A stretch of 64,000 nucleotides of DNA, taken from the NCBI RefSeq assembly GCF_034043515.1, contig NZ_CP138214.1:5649501-5713500 (forward strand), written 5' to 3'. The notes under the pieces are model-generated. The model was not told where the DNA came from. It saw only the letters and a program-made list of their open reading frames with translations, and ran no database searches. A program made the translations under genes and the position numbers. This document shows positions 1 through 7,853 of the stretch, piece after piece (the first letter of the stretch is position 1; every line of letters begins with the position of its first letter). The DNA is from Pseudomonas sp. MUP55 (GTDB lineage: Bacteria > Pseudomonadota > Gammaproteobacteria > Pseudomonadales > Pseudomonadaceae).

Positions 1-105
1 AACAGCAAAGTGATCCTGATGCCGCTGGAGGCCAGCCAGGTGATTGGTGCCGTGGGCGGTATCGGTGAGATCGTCAAAGCGACTTTCGACAGCAAGAAAG
101 GCTGA
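1..105 (+). CDS. SPFH/Band 7 domain protein, C-terminal end only
   Basis: The window opens inside a gene; only the last 34 codons are present, ending with TGA at 103-105. The tail (VIGAVGGIGEIVKATF, then a lysine-rich end) resembles the C-terminus of stomatin/prohibitin-like membrane proteins. The NfeD gene starts 10 bases downstream, and SPFH-NfeD pairs are a well-known two-gene operon in bacteria. The family assignment rests mostly on this pairing, since the SPFH domain itself lies outside the window. Confidence 0.6.
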   Translation, partial: NSKVILMPLEASQVIGAVGGIGEIVKATFDSKKG

Positions 106-115
106 GGTCGCCGAC

Positions 116-562
116 ATGTGGGATTTCCTTCAGCATCTATCGTTCTGGGACTGGTTGGCGCTGGGCACCGTGTTGTTGATTCTCGAGGTGTTCGGCGCTG
201 GCGGTTACCTGTTGTGGATGGGTATCGCCGCAGCTGCCGTAGGGGTGATCAAGTTTATCGTCCCGCCCCTCGGGCTGGAGTGGCAACTGCTCTTGTTCGC
301 CTTGTTGTCGATACTGACGGCGGTGTATTGGTGGAAACGCCAACGCAGCAGCACCAAGGCCAGCGACCAGCCCGGCCTGAACGAGCGCGGTTCAGAGCTG
401 ATCGGGCGCACCTTCGTGGTGCATCAGGCGATTGTGGACGGCCGAGGCAAGGTTAAAGTCGGCGATGGCGTATGGATGGTCACCGGTACCGATGCGCCTG
501 TAGGCGCTCAAGTACGCGTGATTGGCCAGGATGGGGTGGTTTTAAAGGTTGAAACTGTTTAG
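116..562 (+). CDS. NfeD family membrane protein
   Basis: A 148-residue protein of the short NfeD class. Residues ~10-70 hold hydrophobic membrane segments (WLALGTVLLILEVFGAGGYL and onward, to AVYWW). The C-terminal third is a beta-rich OB-fold-like domain (LIGRTFVVHQAIVDGRG ... GAQVRVIGQDGVVLKV). Family members partner with SPFH/stomatin proteins in membrane microdomain organisation, and the upstream gene fits that partner. The frame is open further upstream, but ATG 116 is preferred: it follows the SPFH stop by 10 bases and begins the conserved membrane part. Confidence 0.85.
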   Translation: MWDFLQHLSFWDWLALGTVLLILEVFGAGGYLLWMGIAAAAVGVIKFIVPPLGLEWQLLLFALLSILTAVYWWKRQRSSTKASDQPGLNERGSELIGRTFVVHQAIVDGRGKVKVGDGVWMVTGTDAPVGAQVRVIGQDGVVLKVETV

Positions 563-630
563 TCAGTGATGGAACTGGATCAGGTTATCTACAATCAAAA
601 CGTACAGATAACCCACCGGAGTCACCCATC

Positions 631-948
631 ATGCGTCTTAAATATGCTGTCGCAACCCTCGCTGTGCTTTCCCTCCCTGTCGGCTCAGCCATGGCCGACA
701 GCTTCTGGCGTAATGTCATCTCGTCGGGTGCCACCACCGGCTCGACGTACCTGACCTTCAAGGACCACAAGCTGGTCGTCGCCGCCCAGGACGATGCAGG
801 CAGCTTCGTTGCCAGCGACGGCGGCATCCGCGGCCCATACCTGGAAGCCGCCATGCAGAAAGTCCGCGCCGACAACCCTGGTCTCCAGGCGACCGACATG
901 GAATTGGCCAACGCGATCCTGGCAAAAAACGCCATTGCTGCCGAGTAA
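631..948 (+). CDS. DUF2388 domain secreted protein
   Basis: A 105-residue protein with a clear Sec signal peptide (MRLKYAVATLAVLSLP, cleavage likely after SAMA/D). The small mature domain is typical of the Pseudomonas DUF2388 family (TTGSTYLTFKDHKLV, then DDAGSFVASDGGIRG). Function is unknown; family members are small periplasmic or secreted proteins often found in paralogues. It is a single transcription unit, closed by a strong hairpin terminator about 20 bases downstream. The start follows an ACCGGAG-like ribosome site. Confidence 0.8.
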   Translation: MRLKYAVATLAVLSLPVGSAMADSFWRNVISSGATTGSTYLTFKDHKLVVAAQDDAGSFVASDGGIRGPYLEAAMQKVRADNPGLQATDMELANAILAKNAIAAE

Positions 949-970
949 GATCGCTAGGTAAACGCTCAAT

Positions 971-1008
971 AAAAAATGCCAGTCAGTGTTGCTGACTGGC
1001 ATTTTTTT
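971..1008 (+). terminator. Rho-independent terminator after the DUF2388 gene
   Basis: A perfect inverted repeat, ATGCCAGTCAG / CTGACTGGCAT with a 5-base loop, flanked by A-run and T-run. It can work in both directions and lies just after the stop at 948. Confidence 0.9.
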
Positions 1009-1164
1009 CATGCTGAATTCATTTGTCGACGGACATCACCCTGACAGCTCCTGTTTCCTACAGCCCACGTTAATGATCGAGCGCTAAAACCAGACTATTC
1101 CTGTTGGGCAGCCTGACCCGGAGCAACAAGCTATCAGCTCCGTTCATAGCCCACCGGTAAACCA

Positions 1165-1836
1165 ATGATTACGCGAAAACTGTCTTCTGCCCTTCTGCTT
1201 GCCACATTCGCGGCACCTTTTGCCCAGGCAGACGGCTGGTATGGTTCGGCAAAACTCAACAGTGCCCGCCAGAACCTGTCCAGCGCGCTGCTGACCAGCC
1301 CTCGTGTCACCGACCGAGTCGAAGCCCCCGACAGCAGCAAAACCTTTACCGGCTCATTCGCCGTGGGCTACGCCTTTGCCGATGGCTGGCGCCTGGAAGG
1401 TGAATACACCACGCGCAGTAGCGCGACATTTGACTCCTACTGGGCGCCATTCAACGCCAACGTCAACCGCCTTGAGGTCGACAGCCAGCGCTTGATGCTC
1501 AACGGTTACAAAAACATCCCGATCAACGAGTGGCTGTCGTTCTACGGTATGGCGGGAGTGGGCATGGCGAAGATTGATGCCGAGGGCTTTCAGAGCAACC
1601 CCTCACGCCAGTTCGCCAGCAATACCCAATACAACTTCGCCTACAGCGTAGGCTTGGGACTGGACGCCAAGGTCAGCGAAAAGCTCACGCTGGGCACGGG
1701 CTGGCGTTATGTGGACATGGGCAAAGTCGAAACGGGTTACAACACTTTCGCCAACCGGATAAACGCCCGCGACGAGCAACTCAAAGGCCAACTCAAGGAG
1801 CAGAATGTGTTTCTCGAAGCCCGCCTGGCCTTCTGA
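1165..1836 (+). CDS. outer-membrane beta-barrel protein (OmpA/opacity-like)
   Basis: A 223-residue protein with a signal peptide ending in PFAQA/DG. The mature part alternates short amphipathic strands (GSFAVGYAFADGWRLEGEYT; FYGMAGVGMAKIDAEG; AYSVGLGLDAKVSEKLTLGTGWRY) and ends in LEARLAF, with the C-terminal phenylalanine that marks outer-membrane barrels. The pattern fits an 8-stranded barrel of the opacity/COG3637 kind. No OmpA peptidoglycan-binding domain follows. Its role is unknown. It sits alone between two terminators, so it is probably monocistronic. Confidence 0.75.
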   Translation: MITRKLSSALLLATFAAPFAQADGWYGSAKLNSARQNLSSALLTSPRVTDRVEAPDSSKTFTGSFAVGYAFADGWRLEGEYTTRSSATFDSYWAPFNANVNRLEVDSQRLMLNGYKNIPINEWLSFYGMAGVGMAKIDAEGFQSNPSRQFASNTQYNFAYSVGLGLDAKVSEKLTLGTGWRYVDMGKVETGYNTFANRINARDEQLKGQLKEQNVFLEARLAF

Positions 1837-1846
1837 CACCGCAGGC

Positions 1847-1874
1847 AATGCCGCTGACACAGCGGCATTTTTTT
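1847..1874 (+). terminator. Rho-independent terminator after the beta-barrel gene
   Basis: Hairpin AATGCCGCT / AGCGGCATT with a 5-base loop, followed by a run of T. It lies about 10 bases after the stop codon at 1836. Confidence 0.9.
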
Positions 1875-1979
1875 GCCCGCAACATGACGTTTCGTTCACG
1901 CATGACAGGCTATATTCAGTCACACCGTGCAACCATGCGGTACTGAGTTCTCTTATCTGAAACGGATGCCTTCTTCGTC

Positions 1980-3122
1980 ATGAGCCAACAGCCCTTCCTG
2001 CCGTTCTCCAAACCTACCATTGATGAAGCCACCATCTCGGCAGTCGGCGATGTGCTGCGCTCGGGCTGGATCACCAGCGGACCGAAGGTGCAGGCGTTCG
2101 AAGCGCAGTTGTCGGAATACTTTGGCGGCCGCCCGGTACGCACCTTCAACTCCGGCACCTGCACCATGGAGATTGCCCTGCGTATCGCCGGTATCGGGCC
2201 TGGAGATGAAGTCATCACCACGCCGATTTCCTGGGTTGCCACGGCGAACGTCATCCTCGAAGTGGGCGCCACCCCGGTGTTCGCCGATATCGACCCGGTG
2301 ACCCGCAACATCGACCTGGCCCAGGTTGAAGCAGCGATTACTCCGCGCACCAAGGCGATCATCCCGGTCTACCTGGCCGGCTTGCCCCTGGACATGCCGA
2401 TGCTTTATGCACTGGCCAACAAGTACAACCTGCGCATCGTCGAGGATGCCGCCCAGGCCCTGGGGTCCAGCTGGGACGGCGAACGCATCGGCGCTACCGG
2501 CGACTTCGTATCGTTCAGCTTCCAGGCCAACAAGAACATCACCTCATCGGAAGGCGGCTGCCTGGTGCTTAACAACGCCGAAGAAGCCCGCCTGGCCGAG
2601 AAATACCGCTTGCAGGGCGTTACCCGCAGCGGATTTGATGGCCTGGATGTGGACGTGTTGGGTGGCAAATTCAACATGACCGATATCGCGGCCACCATCG
2701 GCCTGGGTCAATTTGCCCACATCGAGAAGATCACTGCCCATCGCAAGAACCTGGCAAGGCACTACTTCGAATGCTTCGGCACTGATTTTGAACAACAGTA
2801 CGGCGCCCAACTGCCGCCGGCGGACTTCGAGAACAGCAACTGGCACTTGTTCCAACTGGTATTGCCGGAGCGTCTGGACGGCTTGCCGGCCCGCGCCACC
2901 TTTATGGAGCAGATGCAGGCCCACGGCGTCGGCATTGGCTATCACTACCCGCCGATCCACCTGCTGAGCCTGTATCGGGCACAGGGGTTCAAGGACGGCA
3001 TGTTCCCGGTTGCGGAGAAAGTGGGGCGTTTGATCGTGTCGTTGCCGATGTTTACGGCGATGACAGAGGCGGATGTAGAGCGAGCCGTGGCGGCGGTAAA
3101 AGCAGTATTGAAAGCAGACTGA
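1980..3122 (+). CDS. DegT/DnrJ/EryC1/StrS family PLP aminotransferase
   Basis: A 380-residue protein. It has the fold-type I sugar-aminotransferase motifs: GSGWITSGPKV-like N-terminus, NSGT at ~58-60, VEDAAQALG at ~154-162 (Asp156 to the PLP ring nitrogen), and SFSFQANKNITSSEGG with the likely Schiff-base Lys185. Such enzymes usually aminate keto-sugars for surface polysaccharides or antibiotics. No sugar-nucleotide genes adjoin it here, so the substrate cannot be deduced. It is convergent with gcvH, with a REPIN between. The ribosome-binding site before ATG 1980 is weak. Confidence 0.88.
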   Translation: MSQQPFLPFSKPTIDEATISAVGDVLRSGWITSGPKVQAFEAQLSEYFGGRPVRTFNSGTCTMEIALRIAGIGPGDEVITTPISWVATANVILEVGATPVFADIDPVTRNIDLAQVEAAITPRTKAIIPVYLAGLPLDMPMLYALANKYNLRIVEDAAQALGSSWDGERIGATGDFVSFSFQANKNITSSEGGCLVLNNAEEARLAEKYRLQGVTRSGFDGLDVDVLGGKFNMTDIAATIGLGQFAHIEKITAHRKNLARHYFECFGTDFEQQYGAQLPPADFENSNWHLFQLVLPERLDGLPARATFMEQMQAHGVGIGYHYPPIHLLSLYRAQGFKDGMFPVAEKVGRLIVSLPMFTAMTEADVERAVAAVKAVLKAD

Positions 3123-3130
3123 TCACCTGA

Positions 3131-3221
3131 TGTGGGAGGGGGCTTGCCCCCGATGGCGGAGTGTCAGCCAATGCATCTTTGACTGAACCACCGCTGTCGG
3201 GAGCAAGCCCCCCTCCCACAT
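3131..3221. repeat. REPIN (two inverted REP sequences) between degT-like gene and gcvH
   Basis: Two inverted copies of a GTGGGAGGGGGCTTGC-type REP, separated by about 40 bases, make a long imperfect hairpin. It sits between convergent genes. The same element recurs at 6574, 16561, 39057, 47811 and 61997. Confidence 0.92.
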
Positions 3222-3232
3222 GGGCCTTGCGT

Positions 3233-3616
3233 TTACTCGCCGATAGCGGCTTTGTAGCCGGCAGCGTCGAGCAGATTTTCCAGATCAGCCGGATTGTTTG
3301 GCTTGAGCTTGAAGATCCAGGCGCCGTACGGGTCAGAGTTCAACAGCTCCGGTTCACCGCTCAATGCCTCATTAACTTCGATCACTTCGCCAGCAACCGG
3401 CGAGTAGATATCCGAGGCGGCTTTCACCGATTCGACCACACCCGCTTGATCAGCGGCTAAAAGCACTTTGCCGACCTCAGCCAGTTCAACAAACACCACA
3501 TCGCCCAAGGCTTCCTGTGCATGGTCGGAGATCCCGACAGTCACGGTGCCGTCGGCTTCCAGACGGGCCCACTCGTGACTTTTGGCAAAACGCAGGTCGG
3601 CAGGGATATTGCTCAT
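3233..3616 (-). CDS. gcvH: glycine cleavage system H protein
   Basis: A 127-residue lipoyl carrier protein of normal length. It shuttles the aminomethyl group between the P, T and L proteins of glycine cleavage in the cytoplasm. The lipoylated lysine is Lys65 in ESVKAASD, followed by the typical [14 protein letters not shown] and YGAWIFKLK segments. The reading frame is open a few codons upstream, but ATG 3616 ([10 protein letters not shown]) is the family start. gcvT lies 54 bases upstream on the same strand, so they form a gcvT-gcvH unit. No gcvP is present in the window, so the decarboxylase must be encoded elsewhere. Confidence 0.97.
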   Translation of the reverse strand: MSNIPADLRFAKSHEWARLEADGTVTVGISDHAQEALGDVVFVELAEVGKVLLAADQAGVVESVKAASDIYSPVAGEVIEVNEALSGEPELLNSDPYGAWIFKLKPNNPADLENLLDAAGYKAAIGE

Positions 3617-3670
3617 AGTCTGTGTCCTCAAGAAGAAATGTCAGCGGCCTTTGGCCTGCCGGAAAATTTG

Positions 3671-4753
3671 TTAGATCAAGGTTTTGCCATGGCGCACGAA
3701 GGTCGGCTTGACCACTCGGACCGGGTACCACTTGCCGCGGATTTCCACTTCAGCCCGGTCGGCAGTCGCCGTCGGCACGCGCGCCAGTGCAATGGATTTG
3801 CTAAGCGTAGGAGAGAAACTACCACTGGTGATCTCCCCTTCGCCAACATTGGCGATACGAACCACCTGGTGAGCGCGCAAAACCCCACGCTCTTCCAGGA
3901 CCAGACCTACCAGTTTGAACTGCACACCGGCGGCTTTTTCCGCTTCCAGCGCGGCGCGGCCGATGAAATTCCTGGTTGCCGGCTCCCAGGCGATGCTCCA
4001 GGCCATGTTGGCGGCCAGGGGGGACACCTGCTGGTGGATGTCCTGGCCATACAGGTTCATGCCGGCTTCCAGGCGCAAGGTATCGCGGGCACCCAGGCCA
4101 ATGGGGGAAATACCGGCGCCCACCAGGTCGTTGAAAAACCCCGGCGCCTGGTCGGCAGGCAGGACAATTTCCAACCCGTCTTCGCCGGTGTAACCGGTGC
4201 GGGCGATAAACCAGTCGCCGTCGGCCTGGCCTTCGAACGGTTCGAGCTGATGAATCAGGGTGCCACGGGACTGGGTCACCAGCTCGGCGATCTTCTGCCG
4301 CGCGTGAGGGCCTTGAATGGCGAGCATGGCCAGCTCGGAGCGCTCCTGGAGCTGCACGGAATAGTGGCCCAGTTGCGCCTGCATCCAGGCCATGTCCTGG
4401 TCACGGGTGGCGGCGTTGACCACCAGCCGGTAACCGGTTTCGGTACGGTAGACGATCATGTCGTCCACCACCCCGCCCTGCTCATTGAGCATGGCGCTGT
4501 ACAACGCACGGCCGCAGCCGTGCAGTCGATCGACATCATTGGCCAGCAGGTGCTGGAGCCATTCCTTGGCCTGAAGGCCGCTGACATCGATCACGGTCAT
4601 ATGAGATACATCGAACACCCCGCAGTCGCGTCGCACCTGATGGTGTTCCTCAACCTGCGAGCCGTAATGCAAAGGCATATCCCAACCGCCAAAATCGACC
4701 ATTTTCGCGCCGAGGGCGAGATGCAGGTCGTACAGAGGCGTACGCTGTCCCAT
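3671..4753 (-). CDS. gcvT: glycine cleavage system T protein (aminomethyltransferase)
   Basis: A 360-residue tetrahydrofolate-dependent aminomethyltransferase. It starts with the signature TPLYDLHLALGAKMVDFGGW and continues with CGVFDVSHM and the folate-domain segment GYTGEDGLEI. The C-terminal barrel ends in PTFVRHGKTLI. ATG 4753 is chosen because an AAGGAG site lies 6 bases upstream; the open frame extends 52 codons further, but without homologous sequence. It is transcribed with gcvH. I looked for a glycine riboswitch in the 156 bases upstream and saw none. Confidence 0.96.
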   Translation of the reverse strand: MGQRTPLYDLHLALGAKMVDFGGWDMPLHYGSQVEEHHQVRRDCGVFDVSHMTVIDVSGLQAKEWLQHLLANDVDRLHGCGRALYSAMLNEQGGVVDDMIVYRTETGYRLVVNAATRDQDMAWMQAQLGHYSVQLQERSELAMLAIQGPHARQKIAELVTQSRGTLIHQLEPFEGQADGDWFIARTGYTGEDGLEIVLPADQAPGFFNDLVGAGISPIGLGARDTLRLEAGMNLYGQDIHQQVSPLAANMAWSIAWEPATRNFIGRAALEAEKAAGVQFKLVGLVLEERGVLRAHQVVRIANVGEGEITSGSFSPTLSKSIALARVPTATADRAEVEIRGKWYPVRVVKPTFVRHGKTLI

Positions 4754-4909
4754 GGGTTTCTCCTTCCGGGCTTGGCGAAGGTGTGCAGAGCCACCGCTAG
4801 TGCCGCACGCCTTGAATGACAAGGCCTGCAGACACCTGTGGCAACCCGCCTCGAAAGACGCGGCACACCGAATGCCGCGCATTGTAGCCGCAAGCTGTAG
4901 GACTGGCAC

Positions 4910-6526
4910 CTAACCGATTTGTCGTGCGGAGCGTCGGATCAGTCCGATGACCGGCAACAACCCGACCAGCACCAGGGTCAGCGCCGGCAGCGAGGCCCGC
5001 GCCCATTCTCCTTCACTGGTCATTTCGAAGATCCGTACCGCCAGGGTGTCCCAGCCAAACGGGCGCATCAGCAAGGTGGCGGGCATTTCCTTGAGCACAT
5101 CGACGAACACCAGCAGTGCCGCGCTCAGGGTTCCGGGCAGCAACAGCGGCAGATACACCTTGCAAAACAGTCGGGGTCCACTCACGCCCAGACTTCGTGC
5201 GGCCTCGGGCAACGATGGGCGAATACGCGCCAGGCTGTTTTCCAGAGGGCCGTAGGCCACCGCCAGAAAGCGCACCAGATACGCCAGCACCAGCGCCGAC
5301 AGGCTGCCCAGCAGCAACGGTTTGCCCGCGCCGCCCAGCCAGCCCGACAGTGGCACCACCAGCTCACGGTCCAGATAGCTGAAGGCCAACATGATCGACA
5401 CCGCCAGCACCGAGCCGGGCAAGGCATAACCGACATTGGCCAGGCTGATGCCGGAACGAATCGCCCGCGTCGGGGCCAGGCGGTTGGCGAAAGCCAGCAC
5501 CAGCGCCACGCTGACCGTTATCAGCGCCGCGATGCCGCCCAGGTACAGGGTGTGCACGATCAGGCCGGTGTAGCGCTCATCCAGATCGAACCGGCCGCGC
5601 TGCCAGAACCAGGCCACCAGTTGCAGCATCGGGATTACAAACGCGCAGGCAAACACCACGCCACACCAGGCACTGGCCGCAGCCGCCTTGAGCCCATGCA
5701 GGTGATACAACGCCTTGCTTCGCGGGCGCTCGTTGCCGGGCCGGCTCGCTCCGCGGGCGCGCCGCTCGCCATACAGCACCAGCATCACCACCAGCAGCAA
5801 CAGGCTGGCCAGTTGCGCCGCACTGGACAGGCTGAAAAAGCCGTACCAGGTCTTGTAGATGGCGGTGGTGAATGTGTCGAAATTGAACACCGAGACCGCG
5901 CCAAAATCCGCCAGGGTTTCCATCAAGGCCAAGGCGACGCCGGCACCAATCGCCGGGCGAGCCATCGGCAGCGCCACGCGCCAGAACGCTTGCCAGGGCG
6001 ACTGGCCGAGCACCCGTGCCGCTTCCATCAAACCCTTGCCCTGGGCCAGGAATGCCGAGCGCGCCAGCAGGTAGACATAGGGATAGAACACCAGCACCAA
6101 TACGATGATCACCCCGCTGGTGGAACGCACACGCGGCAGGCGCAGCCCGTTACCGAACCACTCGCGCAGCAGGGTTTGCACGGGGCCCGCGAAATCCAGC
6201 AACCCCACGAACACGAAGGCCAGCACATAGGCCGGAATCGCAAAGGGCAGCATCAGCGCCCAATCCAGCCAGCGGCGCCCCGGGAATTCGCACAGGCTGG
6301 TCAGCCAGGCCAGGCTCACGCCCAGCAACGTCACGCCAAGACCGACGCCGAGCACCAACGTCAAGGTGTTACCCAACAAGCGGGGCATCTGGGTGTCCCA
6401 CAGGTGGGACCAGATCTGCTGGTCGATGCTTTGCCAGGACAGCAACAGCACGCTCAGCGGCAGCAGCACCAGGGCGGCGACGCTGAAGACTGGCAGGTAC
6501 CAGCGGCGTTGGGCGGGATGGGCCAA
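4910..6526 (-). CDS. Fe(III) ABC transporter permease (two-domain)
   Basis: A 538-residue inner-membrane permease made of two fused halves, each with about six membrane segments. Each half carries an ABC coupling (EAA) loop: EAARVLGQSPWQAFWRVALP and EAARSLGVSGPRLFCKVYLP. This layout is that of SfuB/FbpB-type iron permeases. The start is TTG at 6526: an AGGGAA site sits 7 bases upstream, whereas the next TTG (6532) has only 1 base of spacing. The binding-protein gene lies upstream on the same strand with a REPIN between them. No ATPase gene is adjacent, so the ATPase must come from elsewhere. Confidence 0.88.
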   Translation of the reverse strand: MAHPAQRRWYLPVFSVAALVLLPLSVLLLSWQSIDQQIWSHLWDTQMPRLLGNTLTLVLGVGLGVTLLGVSLAWLTSLCEFPGRRWLDWALMLPFAIPAYVLAFVFVGLLDFAGPVQTLLREWFGNGLRLPRVRSTSGVIIVLVLVFYPYVYLLARSAFLAQGKGLMEAARVLGQSPWQAFWRVALPMARPAIGAGVALALMETLADFGAVSVFNFDTFTTAIYKTWYGFFSLSSAAQLASLLLLVVMLVLYGERRARGASRPGNERPRSKALYHLHGLKAAAASAWCGVVFACAFVIPMLQLVAWFWQRGRFDLDERYTGLIVHTLYLGGIAALITVSVALVLAFANRLAPTRAIRSGISLANVGYALPGSVLAVSIMLAFSYLDRELVVPLSGWLGGAGKPLLLGSLSALVLAYLVRFLAVAYGPLENSLARIRPSLPEAARSLGVSGPRLFCKVYLPLLLPGTLSAALLVFVDVLKEMPATLLMRPFGWDTLAVRIFEMTSEGEWARASLPALTLVLVGLLPVIGLIRRSARQIG

Positions 6527-6573
6527 GAGCAAATTCCCTGGGAAAGGACTATCTGAAAGCAGACATAAAACAC

Positions 6574-6662
6574 TGTGGGAGGGGGCTCGCCCCCAATGAG
6601 GGAGTATCAGTCACTATTGATTAGACTGACACTCCGCCATCGGGGGCAAGCCCCCTCCCACA
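6574..6662. repeat. REPIN inside the iron ABC operon
   Basis: Paired inverted REPs (GTGGGAGGGGGCTCGC ... GCAAGCCCCCTCCCAC) between two same-strand genes, the binding protein upstream and the permease downstream. Such hairpins in transcripts can protect upstream mRNA from 3' exonucleases. Confidence 0.92.
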
Positions 6663-6687
6663 TTTTGATCTGCGGCGATTTACAGGA

Positions 6688-7692
6688 TCAGTTCCAGCCG
6701 GCGCGGTCCATCAAGCGGATAGCCTCGGCCTGGCGCTTGCCCGCCACTTCCACCGGCAAGGTATCGGCCACGAATTTACCCCAGCTCGCCACTTCCGCCG
6801 ACGGCGGTACCGCCGGGTTGGCTGGGAACTCCTGGTTTACATCGGCGAAGATTTTCTGCGCTTCGGGCGTGGTCATCCACTCCACCAAAGCCTTGGCCGC
6901 CTCTGGGTGTGGCGCGTGTTTGGTCAAGCCGATGCCCGACAGGTTCACATGCACACCACGGTCGCCCTGGTTCGGCCAGAACAGCTGCACCGCCAGGTCC
7001 GGCTTCTGCTTGTGCAGGCGACCGTAGTAGTAGGTGTTGACGATGCCCACATCGCATTGCCCGGCATTGATCGCCTCCAGCACCGCGATATCGTCGGAGA
7101 ACACATCGGTGGACAGGTTATTCACCCAGCCCTTGACGATTTCTTCAGTCTTGCTCGCCCCATGGGTTTCGATCAGCGTGGCGGTGAGTGACTGGTTGTA
7201 GACCTTTTTCGCCGTGCGCAGGCACAGGCGGCCTTCCCACTGTTTGTCGGCCAGGGCTTCGTAGGTGGTCAGGTCGCCCGGTTTTACGCGGTCGGTGGAA
7301 TAGGCGATGGTGCGCGCACGCAGGCTCAAGCCGGTCCAGGCGTGGGCTGAAGAGCGGTATTGCAGCGGAATGTTCTTGTTGATCACCTCGGAGGTGAACG
7401 GTTGCAGGATGCCCATCTGCTCGGCCTGCCAGAGGTTGCCGGCATCGACGGTGAGCAGCAGGTCGGCGGTGGCGTTTTCGCCCTCGGCCTTGATGCGCTG
7501 CATCAGCGGGGCTTCCTTGTCGGTGATGAATTTGACCTGCACACCGGTTTTCTGGGTGTAGGCGTCGAACACCGGTTTGATCAGTTCATCGATGCGCGAG
7601 GAGTAGACCACCACTTCGTCGGCGGCCTGCACGGTGGTGCTGCCGATCAGGGTGAGTGCCAGGGCAGTCAGGAGGCGCTTGGGTGCCAACAT
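6688..7692 (-). CDS. Fe(III) ABC transporter periplasmic binding protein
   Basis: A 334-residue protein with a signal peptide cleaved after TVQA. The mature protein starts [17 protein letters not shown] and carries the ferric-binding-protein features: [14 protein letters not shown], a NTYYYGRL segment containing the paired tyrosines that bind Fe(III), and ANPAVPPS near the C-terminus. It delivers iron to the permease encoded downstream on the same strand. The start ATG at 7692 is followed by a good signal peptide. Upstream lie a Fur-box-like sequence and a 9-bp inverted repeat, both listed separately. Confidence 0.9.
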   Translation of the reverse strand: MLAPKRLLTALALTLIGSTTVQAADEVVVYSSRIDELIKPVFDAYTQKTGVQVKFITDKEAPLMQRIKAEGENATADLLLTVDAGNLWQAEQMGILQPFTSEVINKNIPLQYRSSAHAWTGLSLRARTIAYSTDRVKPGDLTTYEALADKQWEGRLCLRTAKKVYNQSLTATLIETHGASKTEEIVKGWVNNLSTDVFSDDIAVLEAINAGQCDVGIVNTYYYGRLHKQKPDLAVQLFWPNQGDRGVHVNLSGIGLTKHAPHPEAAKALVEWMTTPEAQKIFADVNQEFPANPAVPPSAEVASWGKFVADTLPVEVAGKRQAEAIRLMDRAGWN

Positions 7693-7721
7693 GGGTGCGG
7701 TCGCTCATTTGCAAAAAGAGG

Positions 7722-7740
7722 GCAAATGATAAGGACTCAC
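7722..7740. promoter_or_regulatory. candidate Fur box upstream of the iron-binding-protein gene
   Basis: The 19-base segment GCAAATGATAAGGACTCAC matches 12 of 19 positions of the classical Fur consensus by eye. It lies 30-48 bases upstream of the start of the iron-binding-protein gene. The match is moderate, and the call leans on the gene's function. Confidence 0.4.
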
Positions 7741-7743
7741 ATT

Positions 7744-7770
7744 TGGTAACGCTTGGTGGAGGCGTTACCA
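7744..7770. promoter_or_regulatory. 9-bp inverted repeat upstream of the iron-binding-protein gene
   Basis: TGGTAACGC and GCGTTACCA are perfect inverted 9-mers with a 9-base centre. They lie about 55 bases upstream of the binding-protein start and downstream of the ubi operon. No T-run follows on either strand, which argues for an operator rather than a terminator. Confidence 0.45.
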
Positions 7771-7813
7771 GATGTTGCACGGTTTGAGGTATGTGTGAGG
7801 GCTGGCGACCTCA

Positions 7814-7836
7814 TCGGGGGCAAGCCCCCTCCCACA
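7814..7836. repeat. single REP sequence
   Basis: One copy of the TCGGGGGCAAGCCCCCTCCCACA half of the REPIN, without an inverted partner nearby. It lies just after the end of the ubiI-like gene. Confidence 0.8.
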
Positions 7837-7853
7837 GGAGACCGCATTTCAAT

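Noticed and set aside
4754..4909. glycine riboswitch before gcvT
   Set aside because: The upstream 156 bases were read on the minus strand; no recognisable glycine aptamer core was found.
4919..6556. 545-codon open frame opposite the iron permease gene
   Set aside because: Gln/Arg/His-rich composition without any domain; an antisense shadow of a GC-rich gene.
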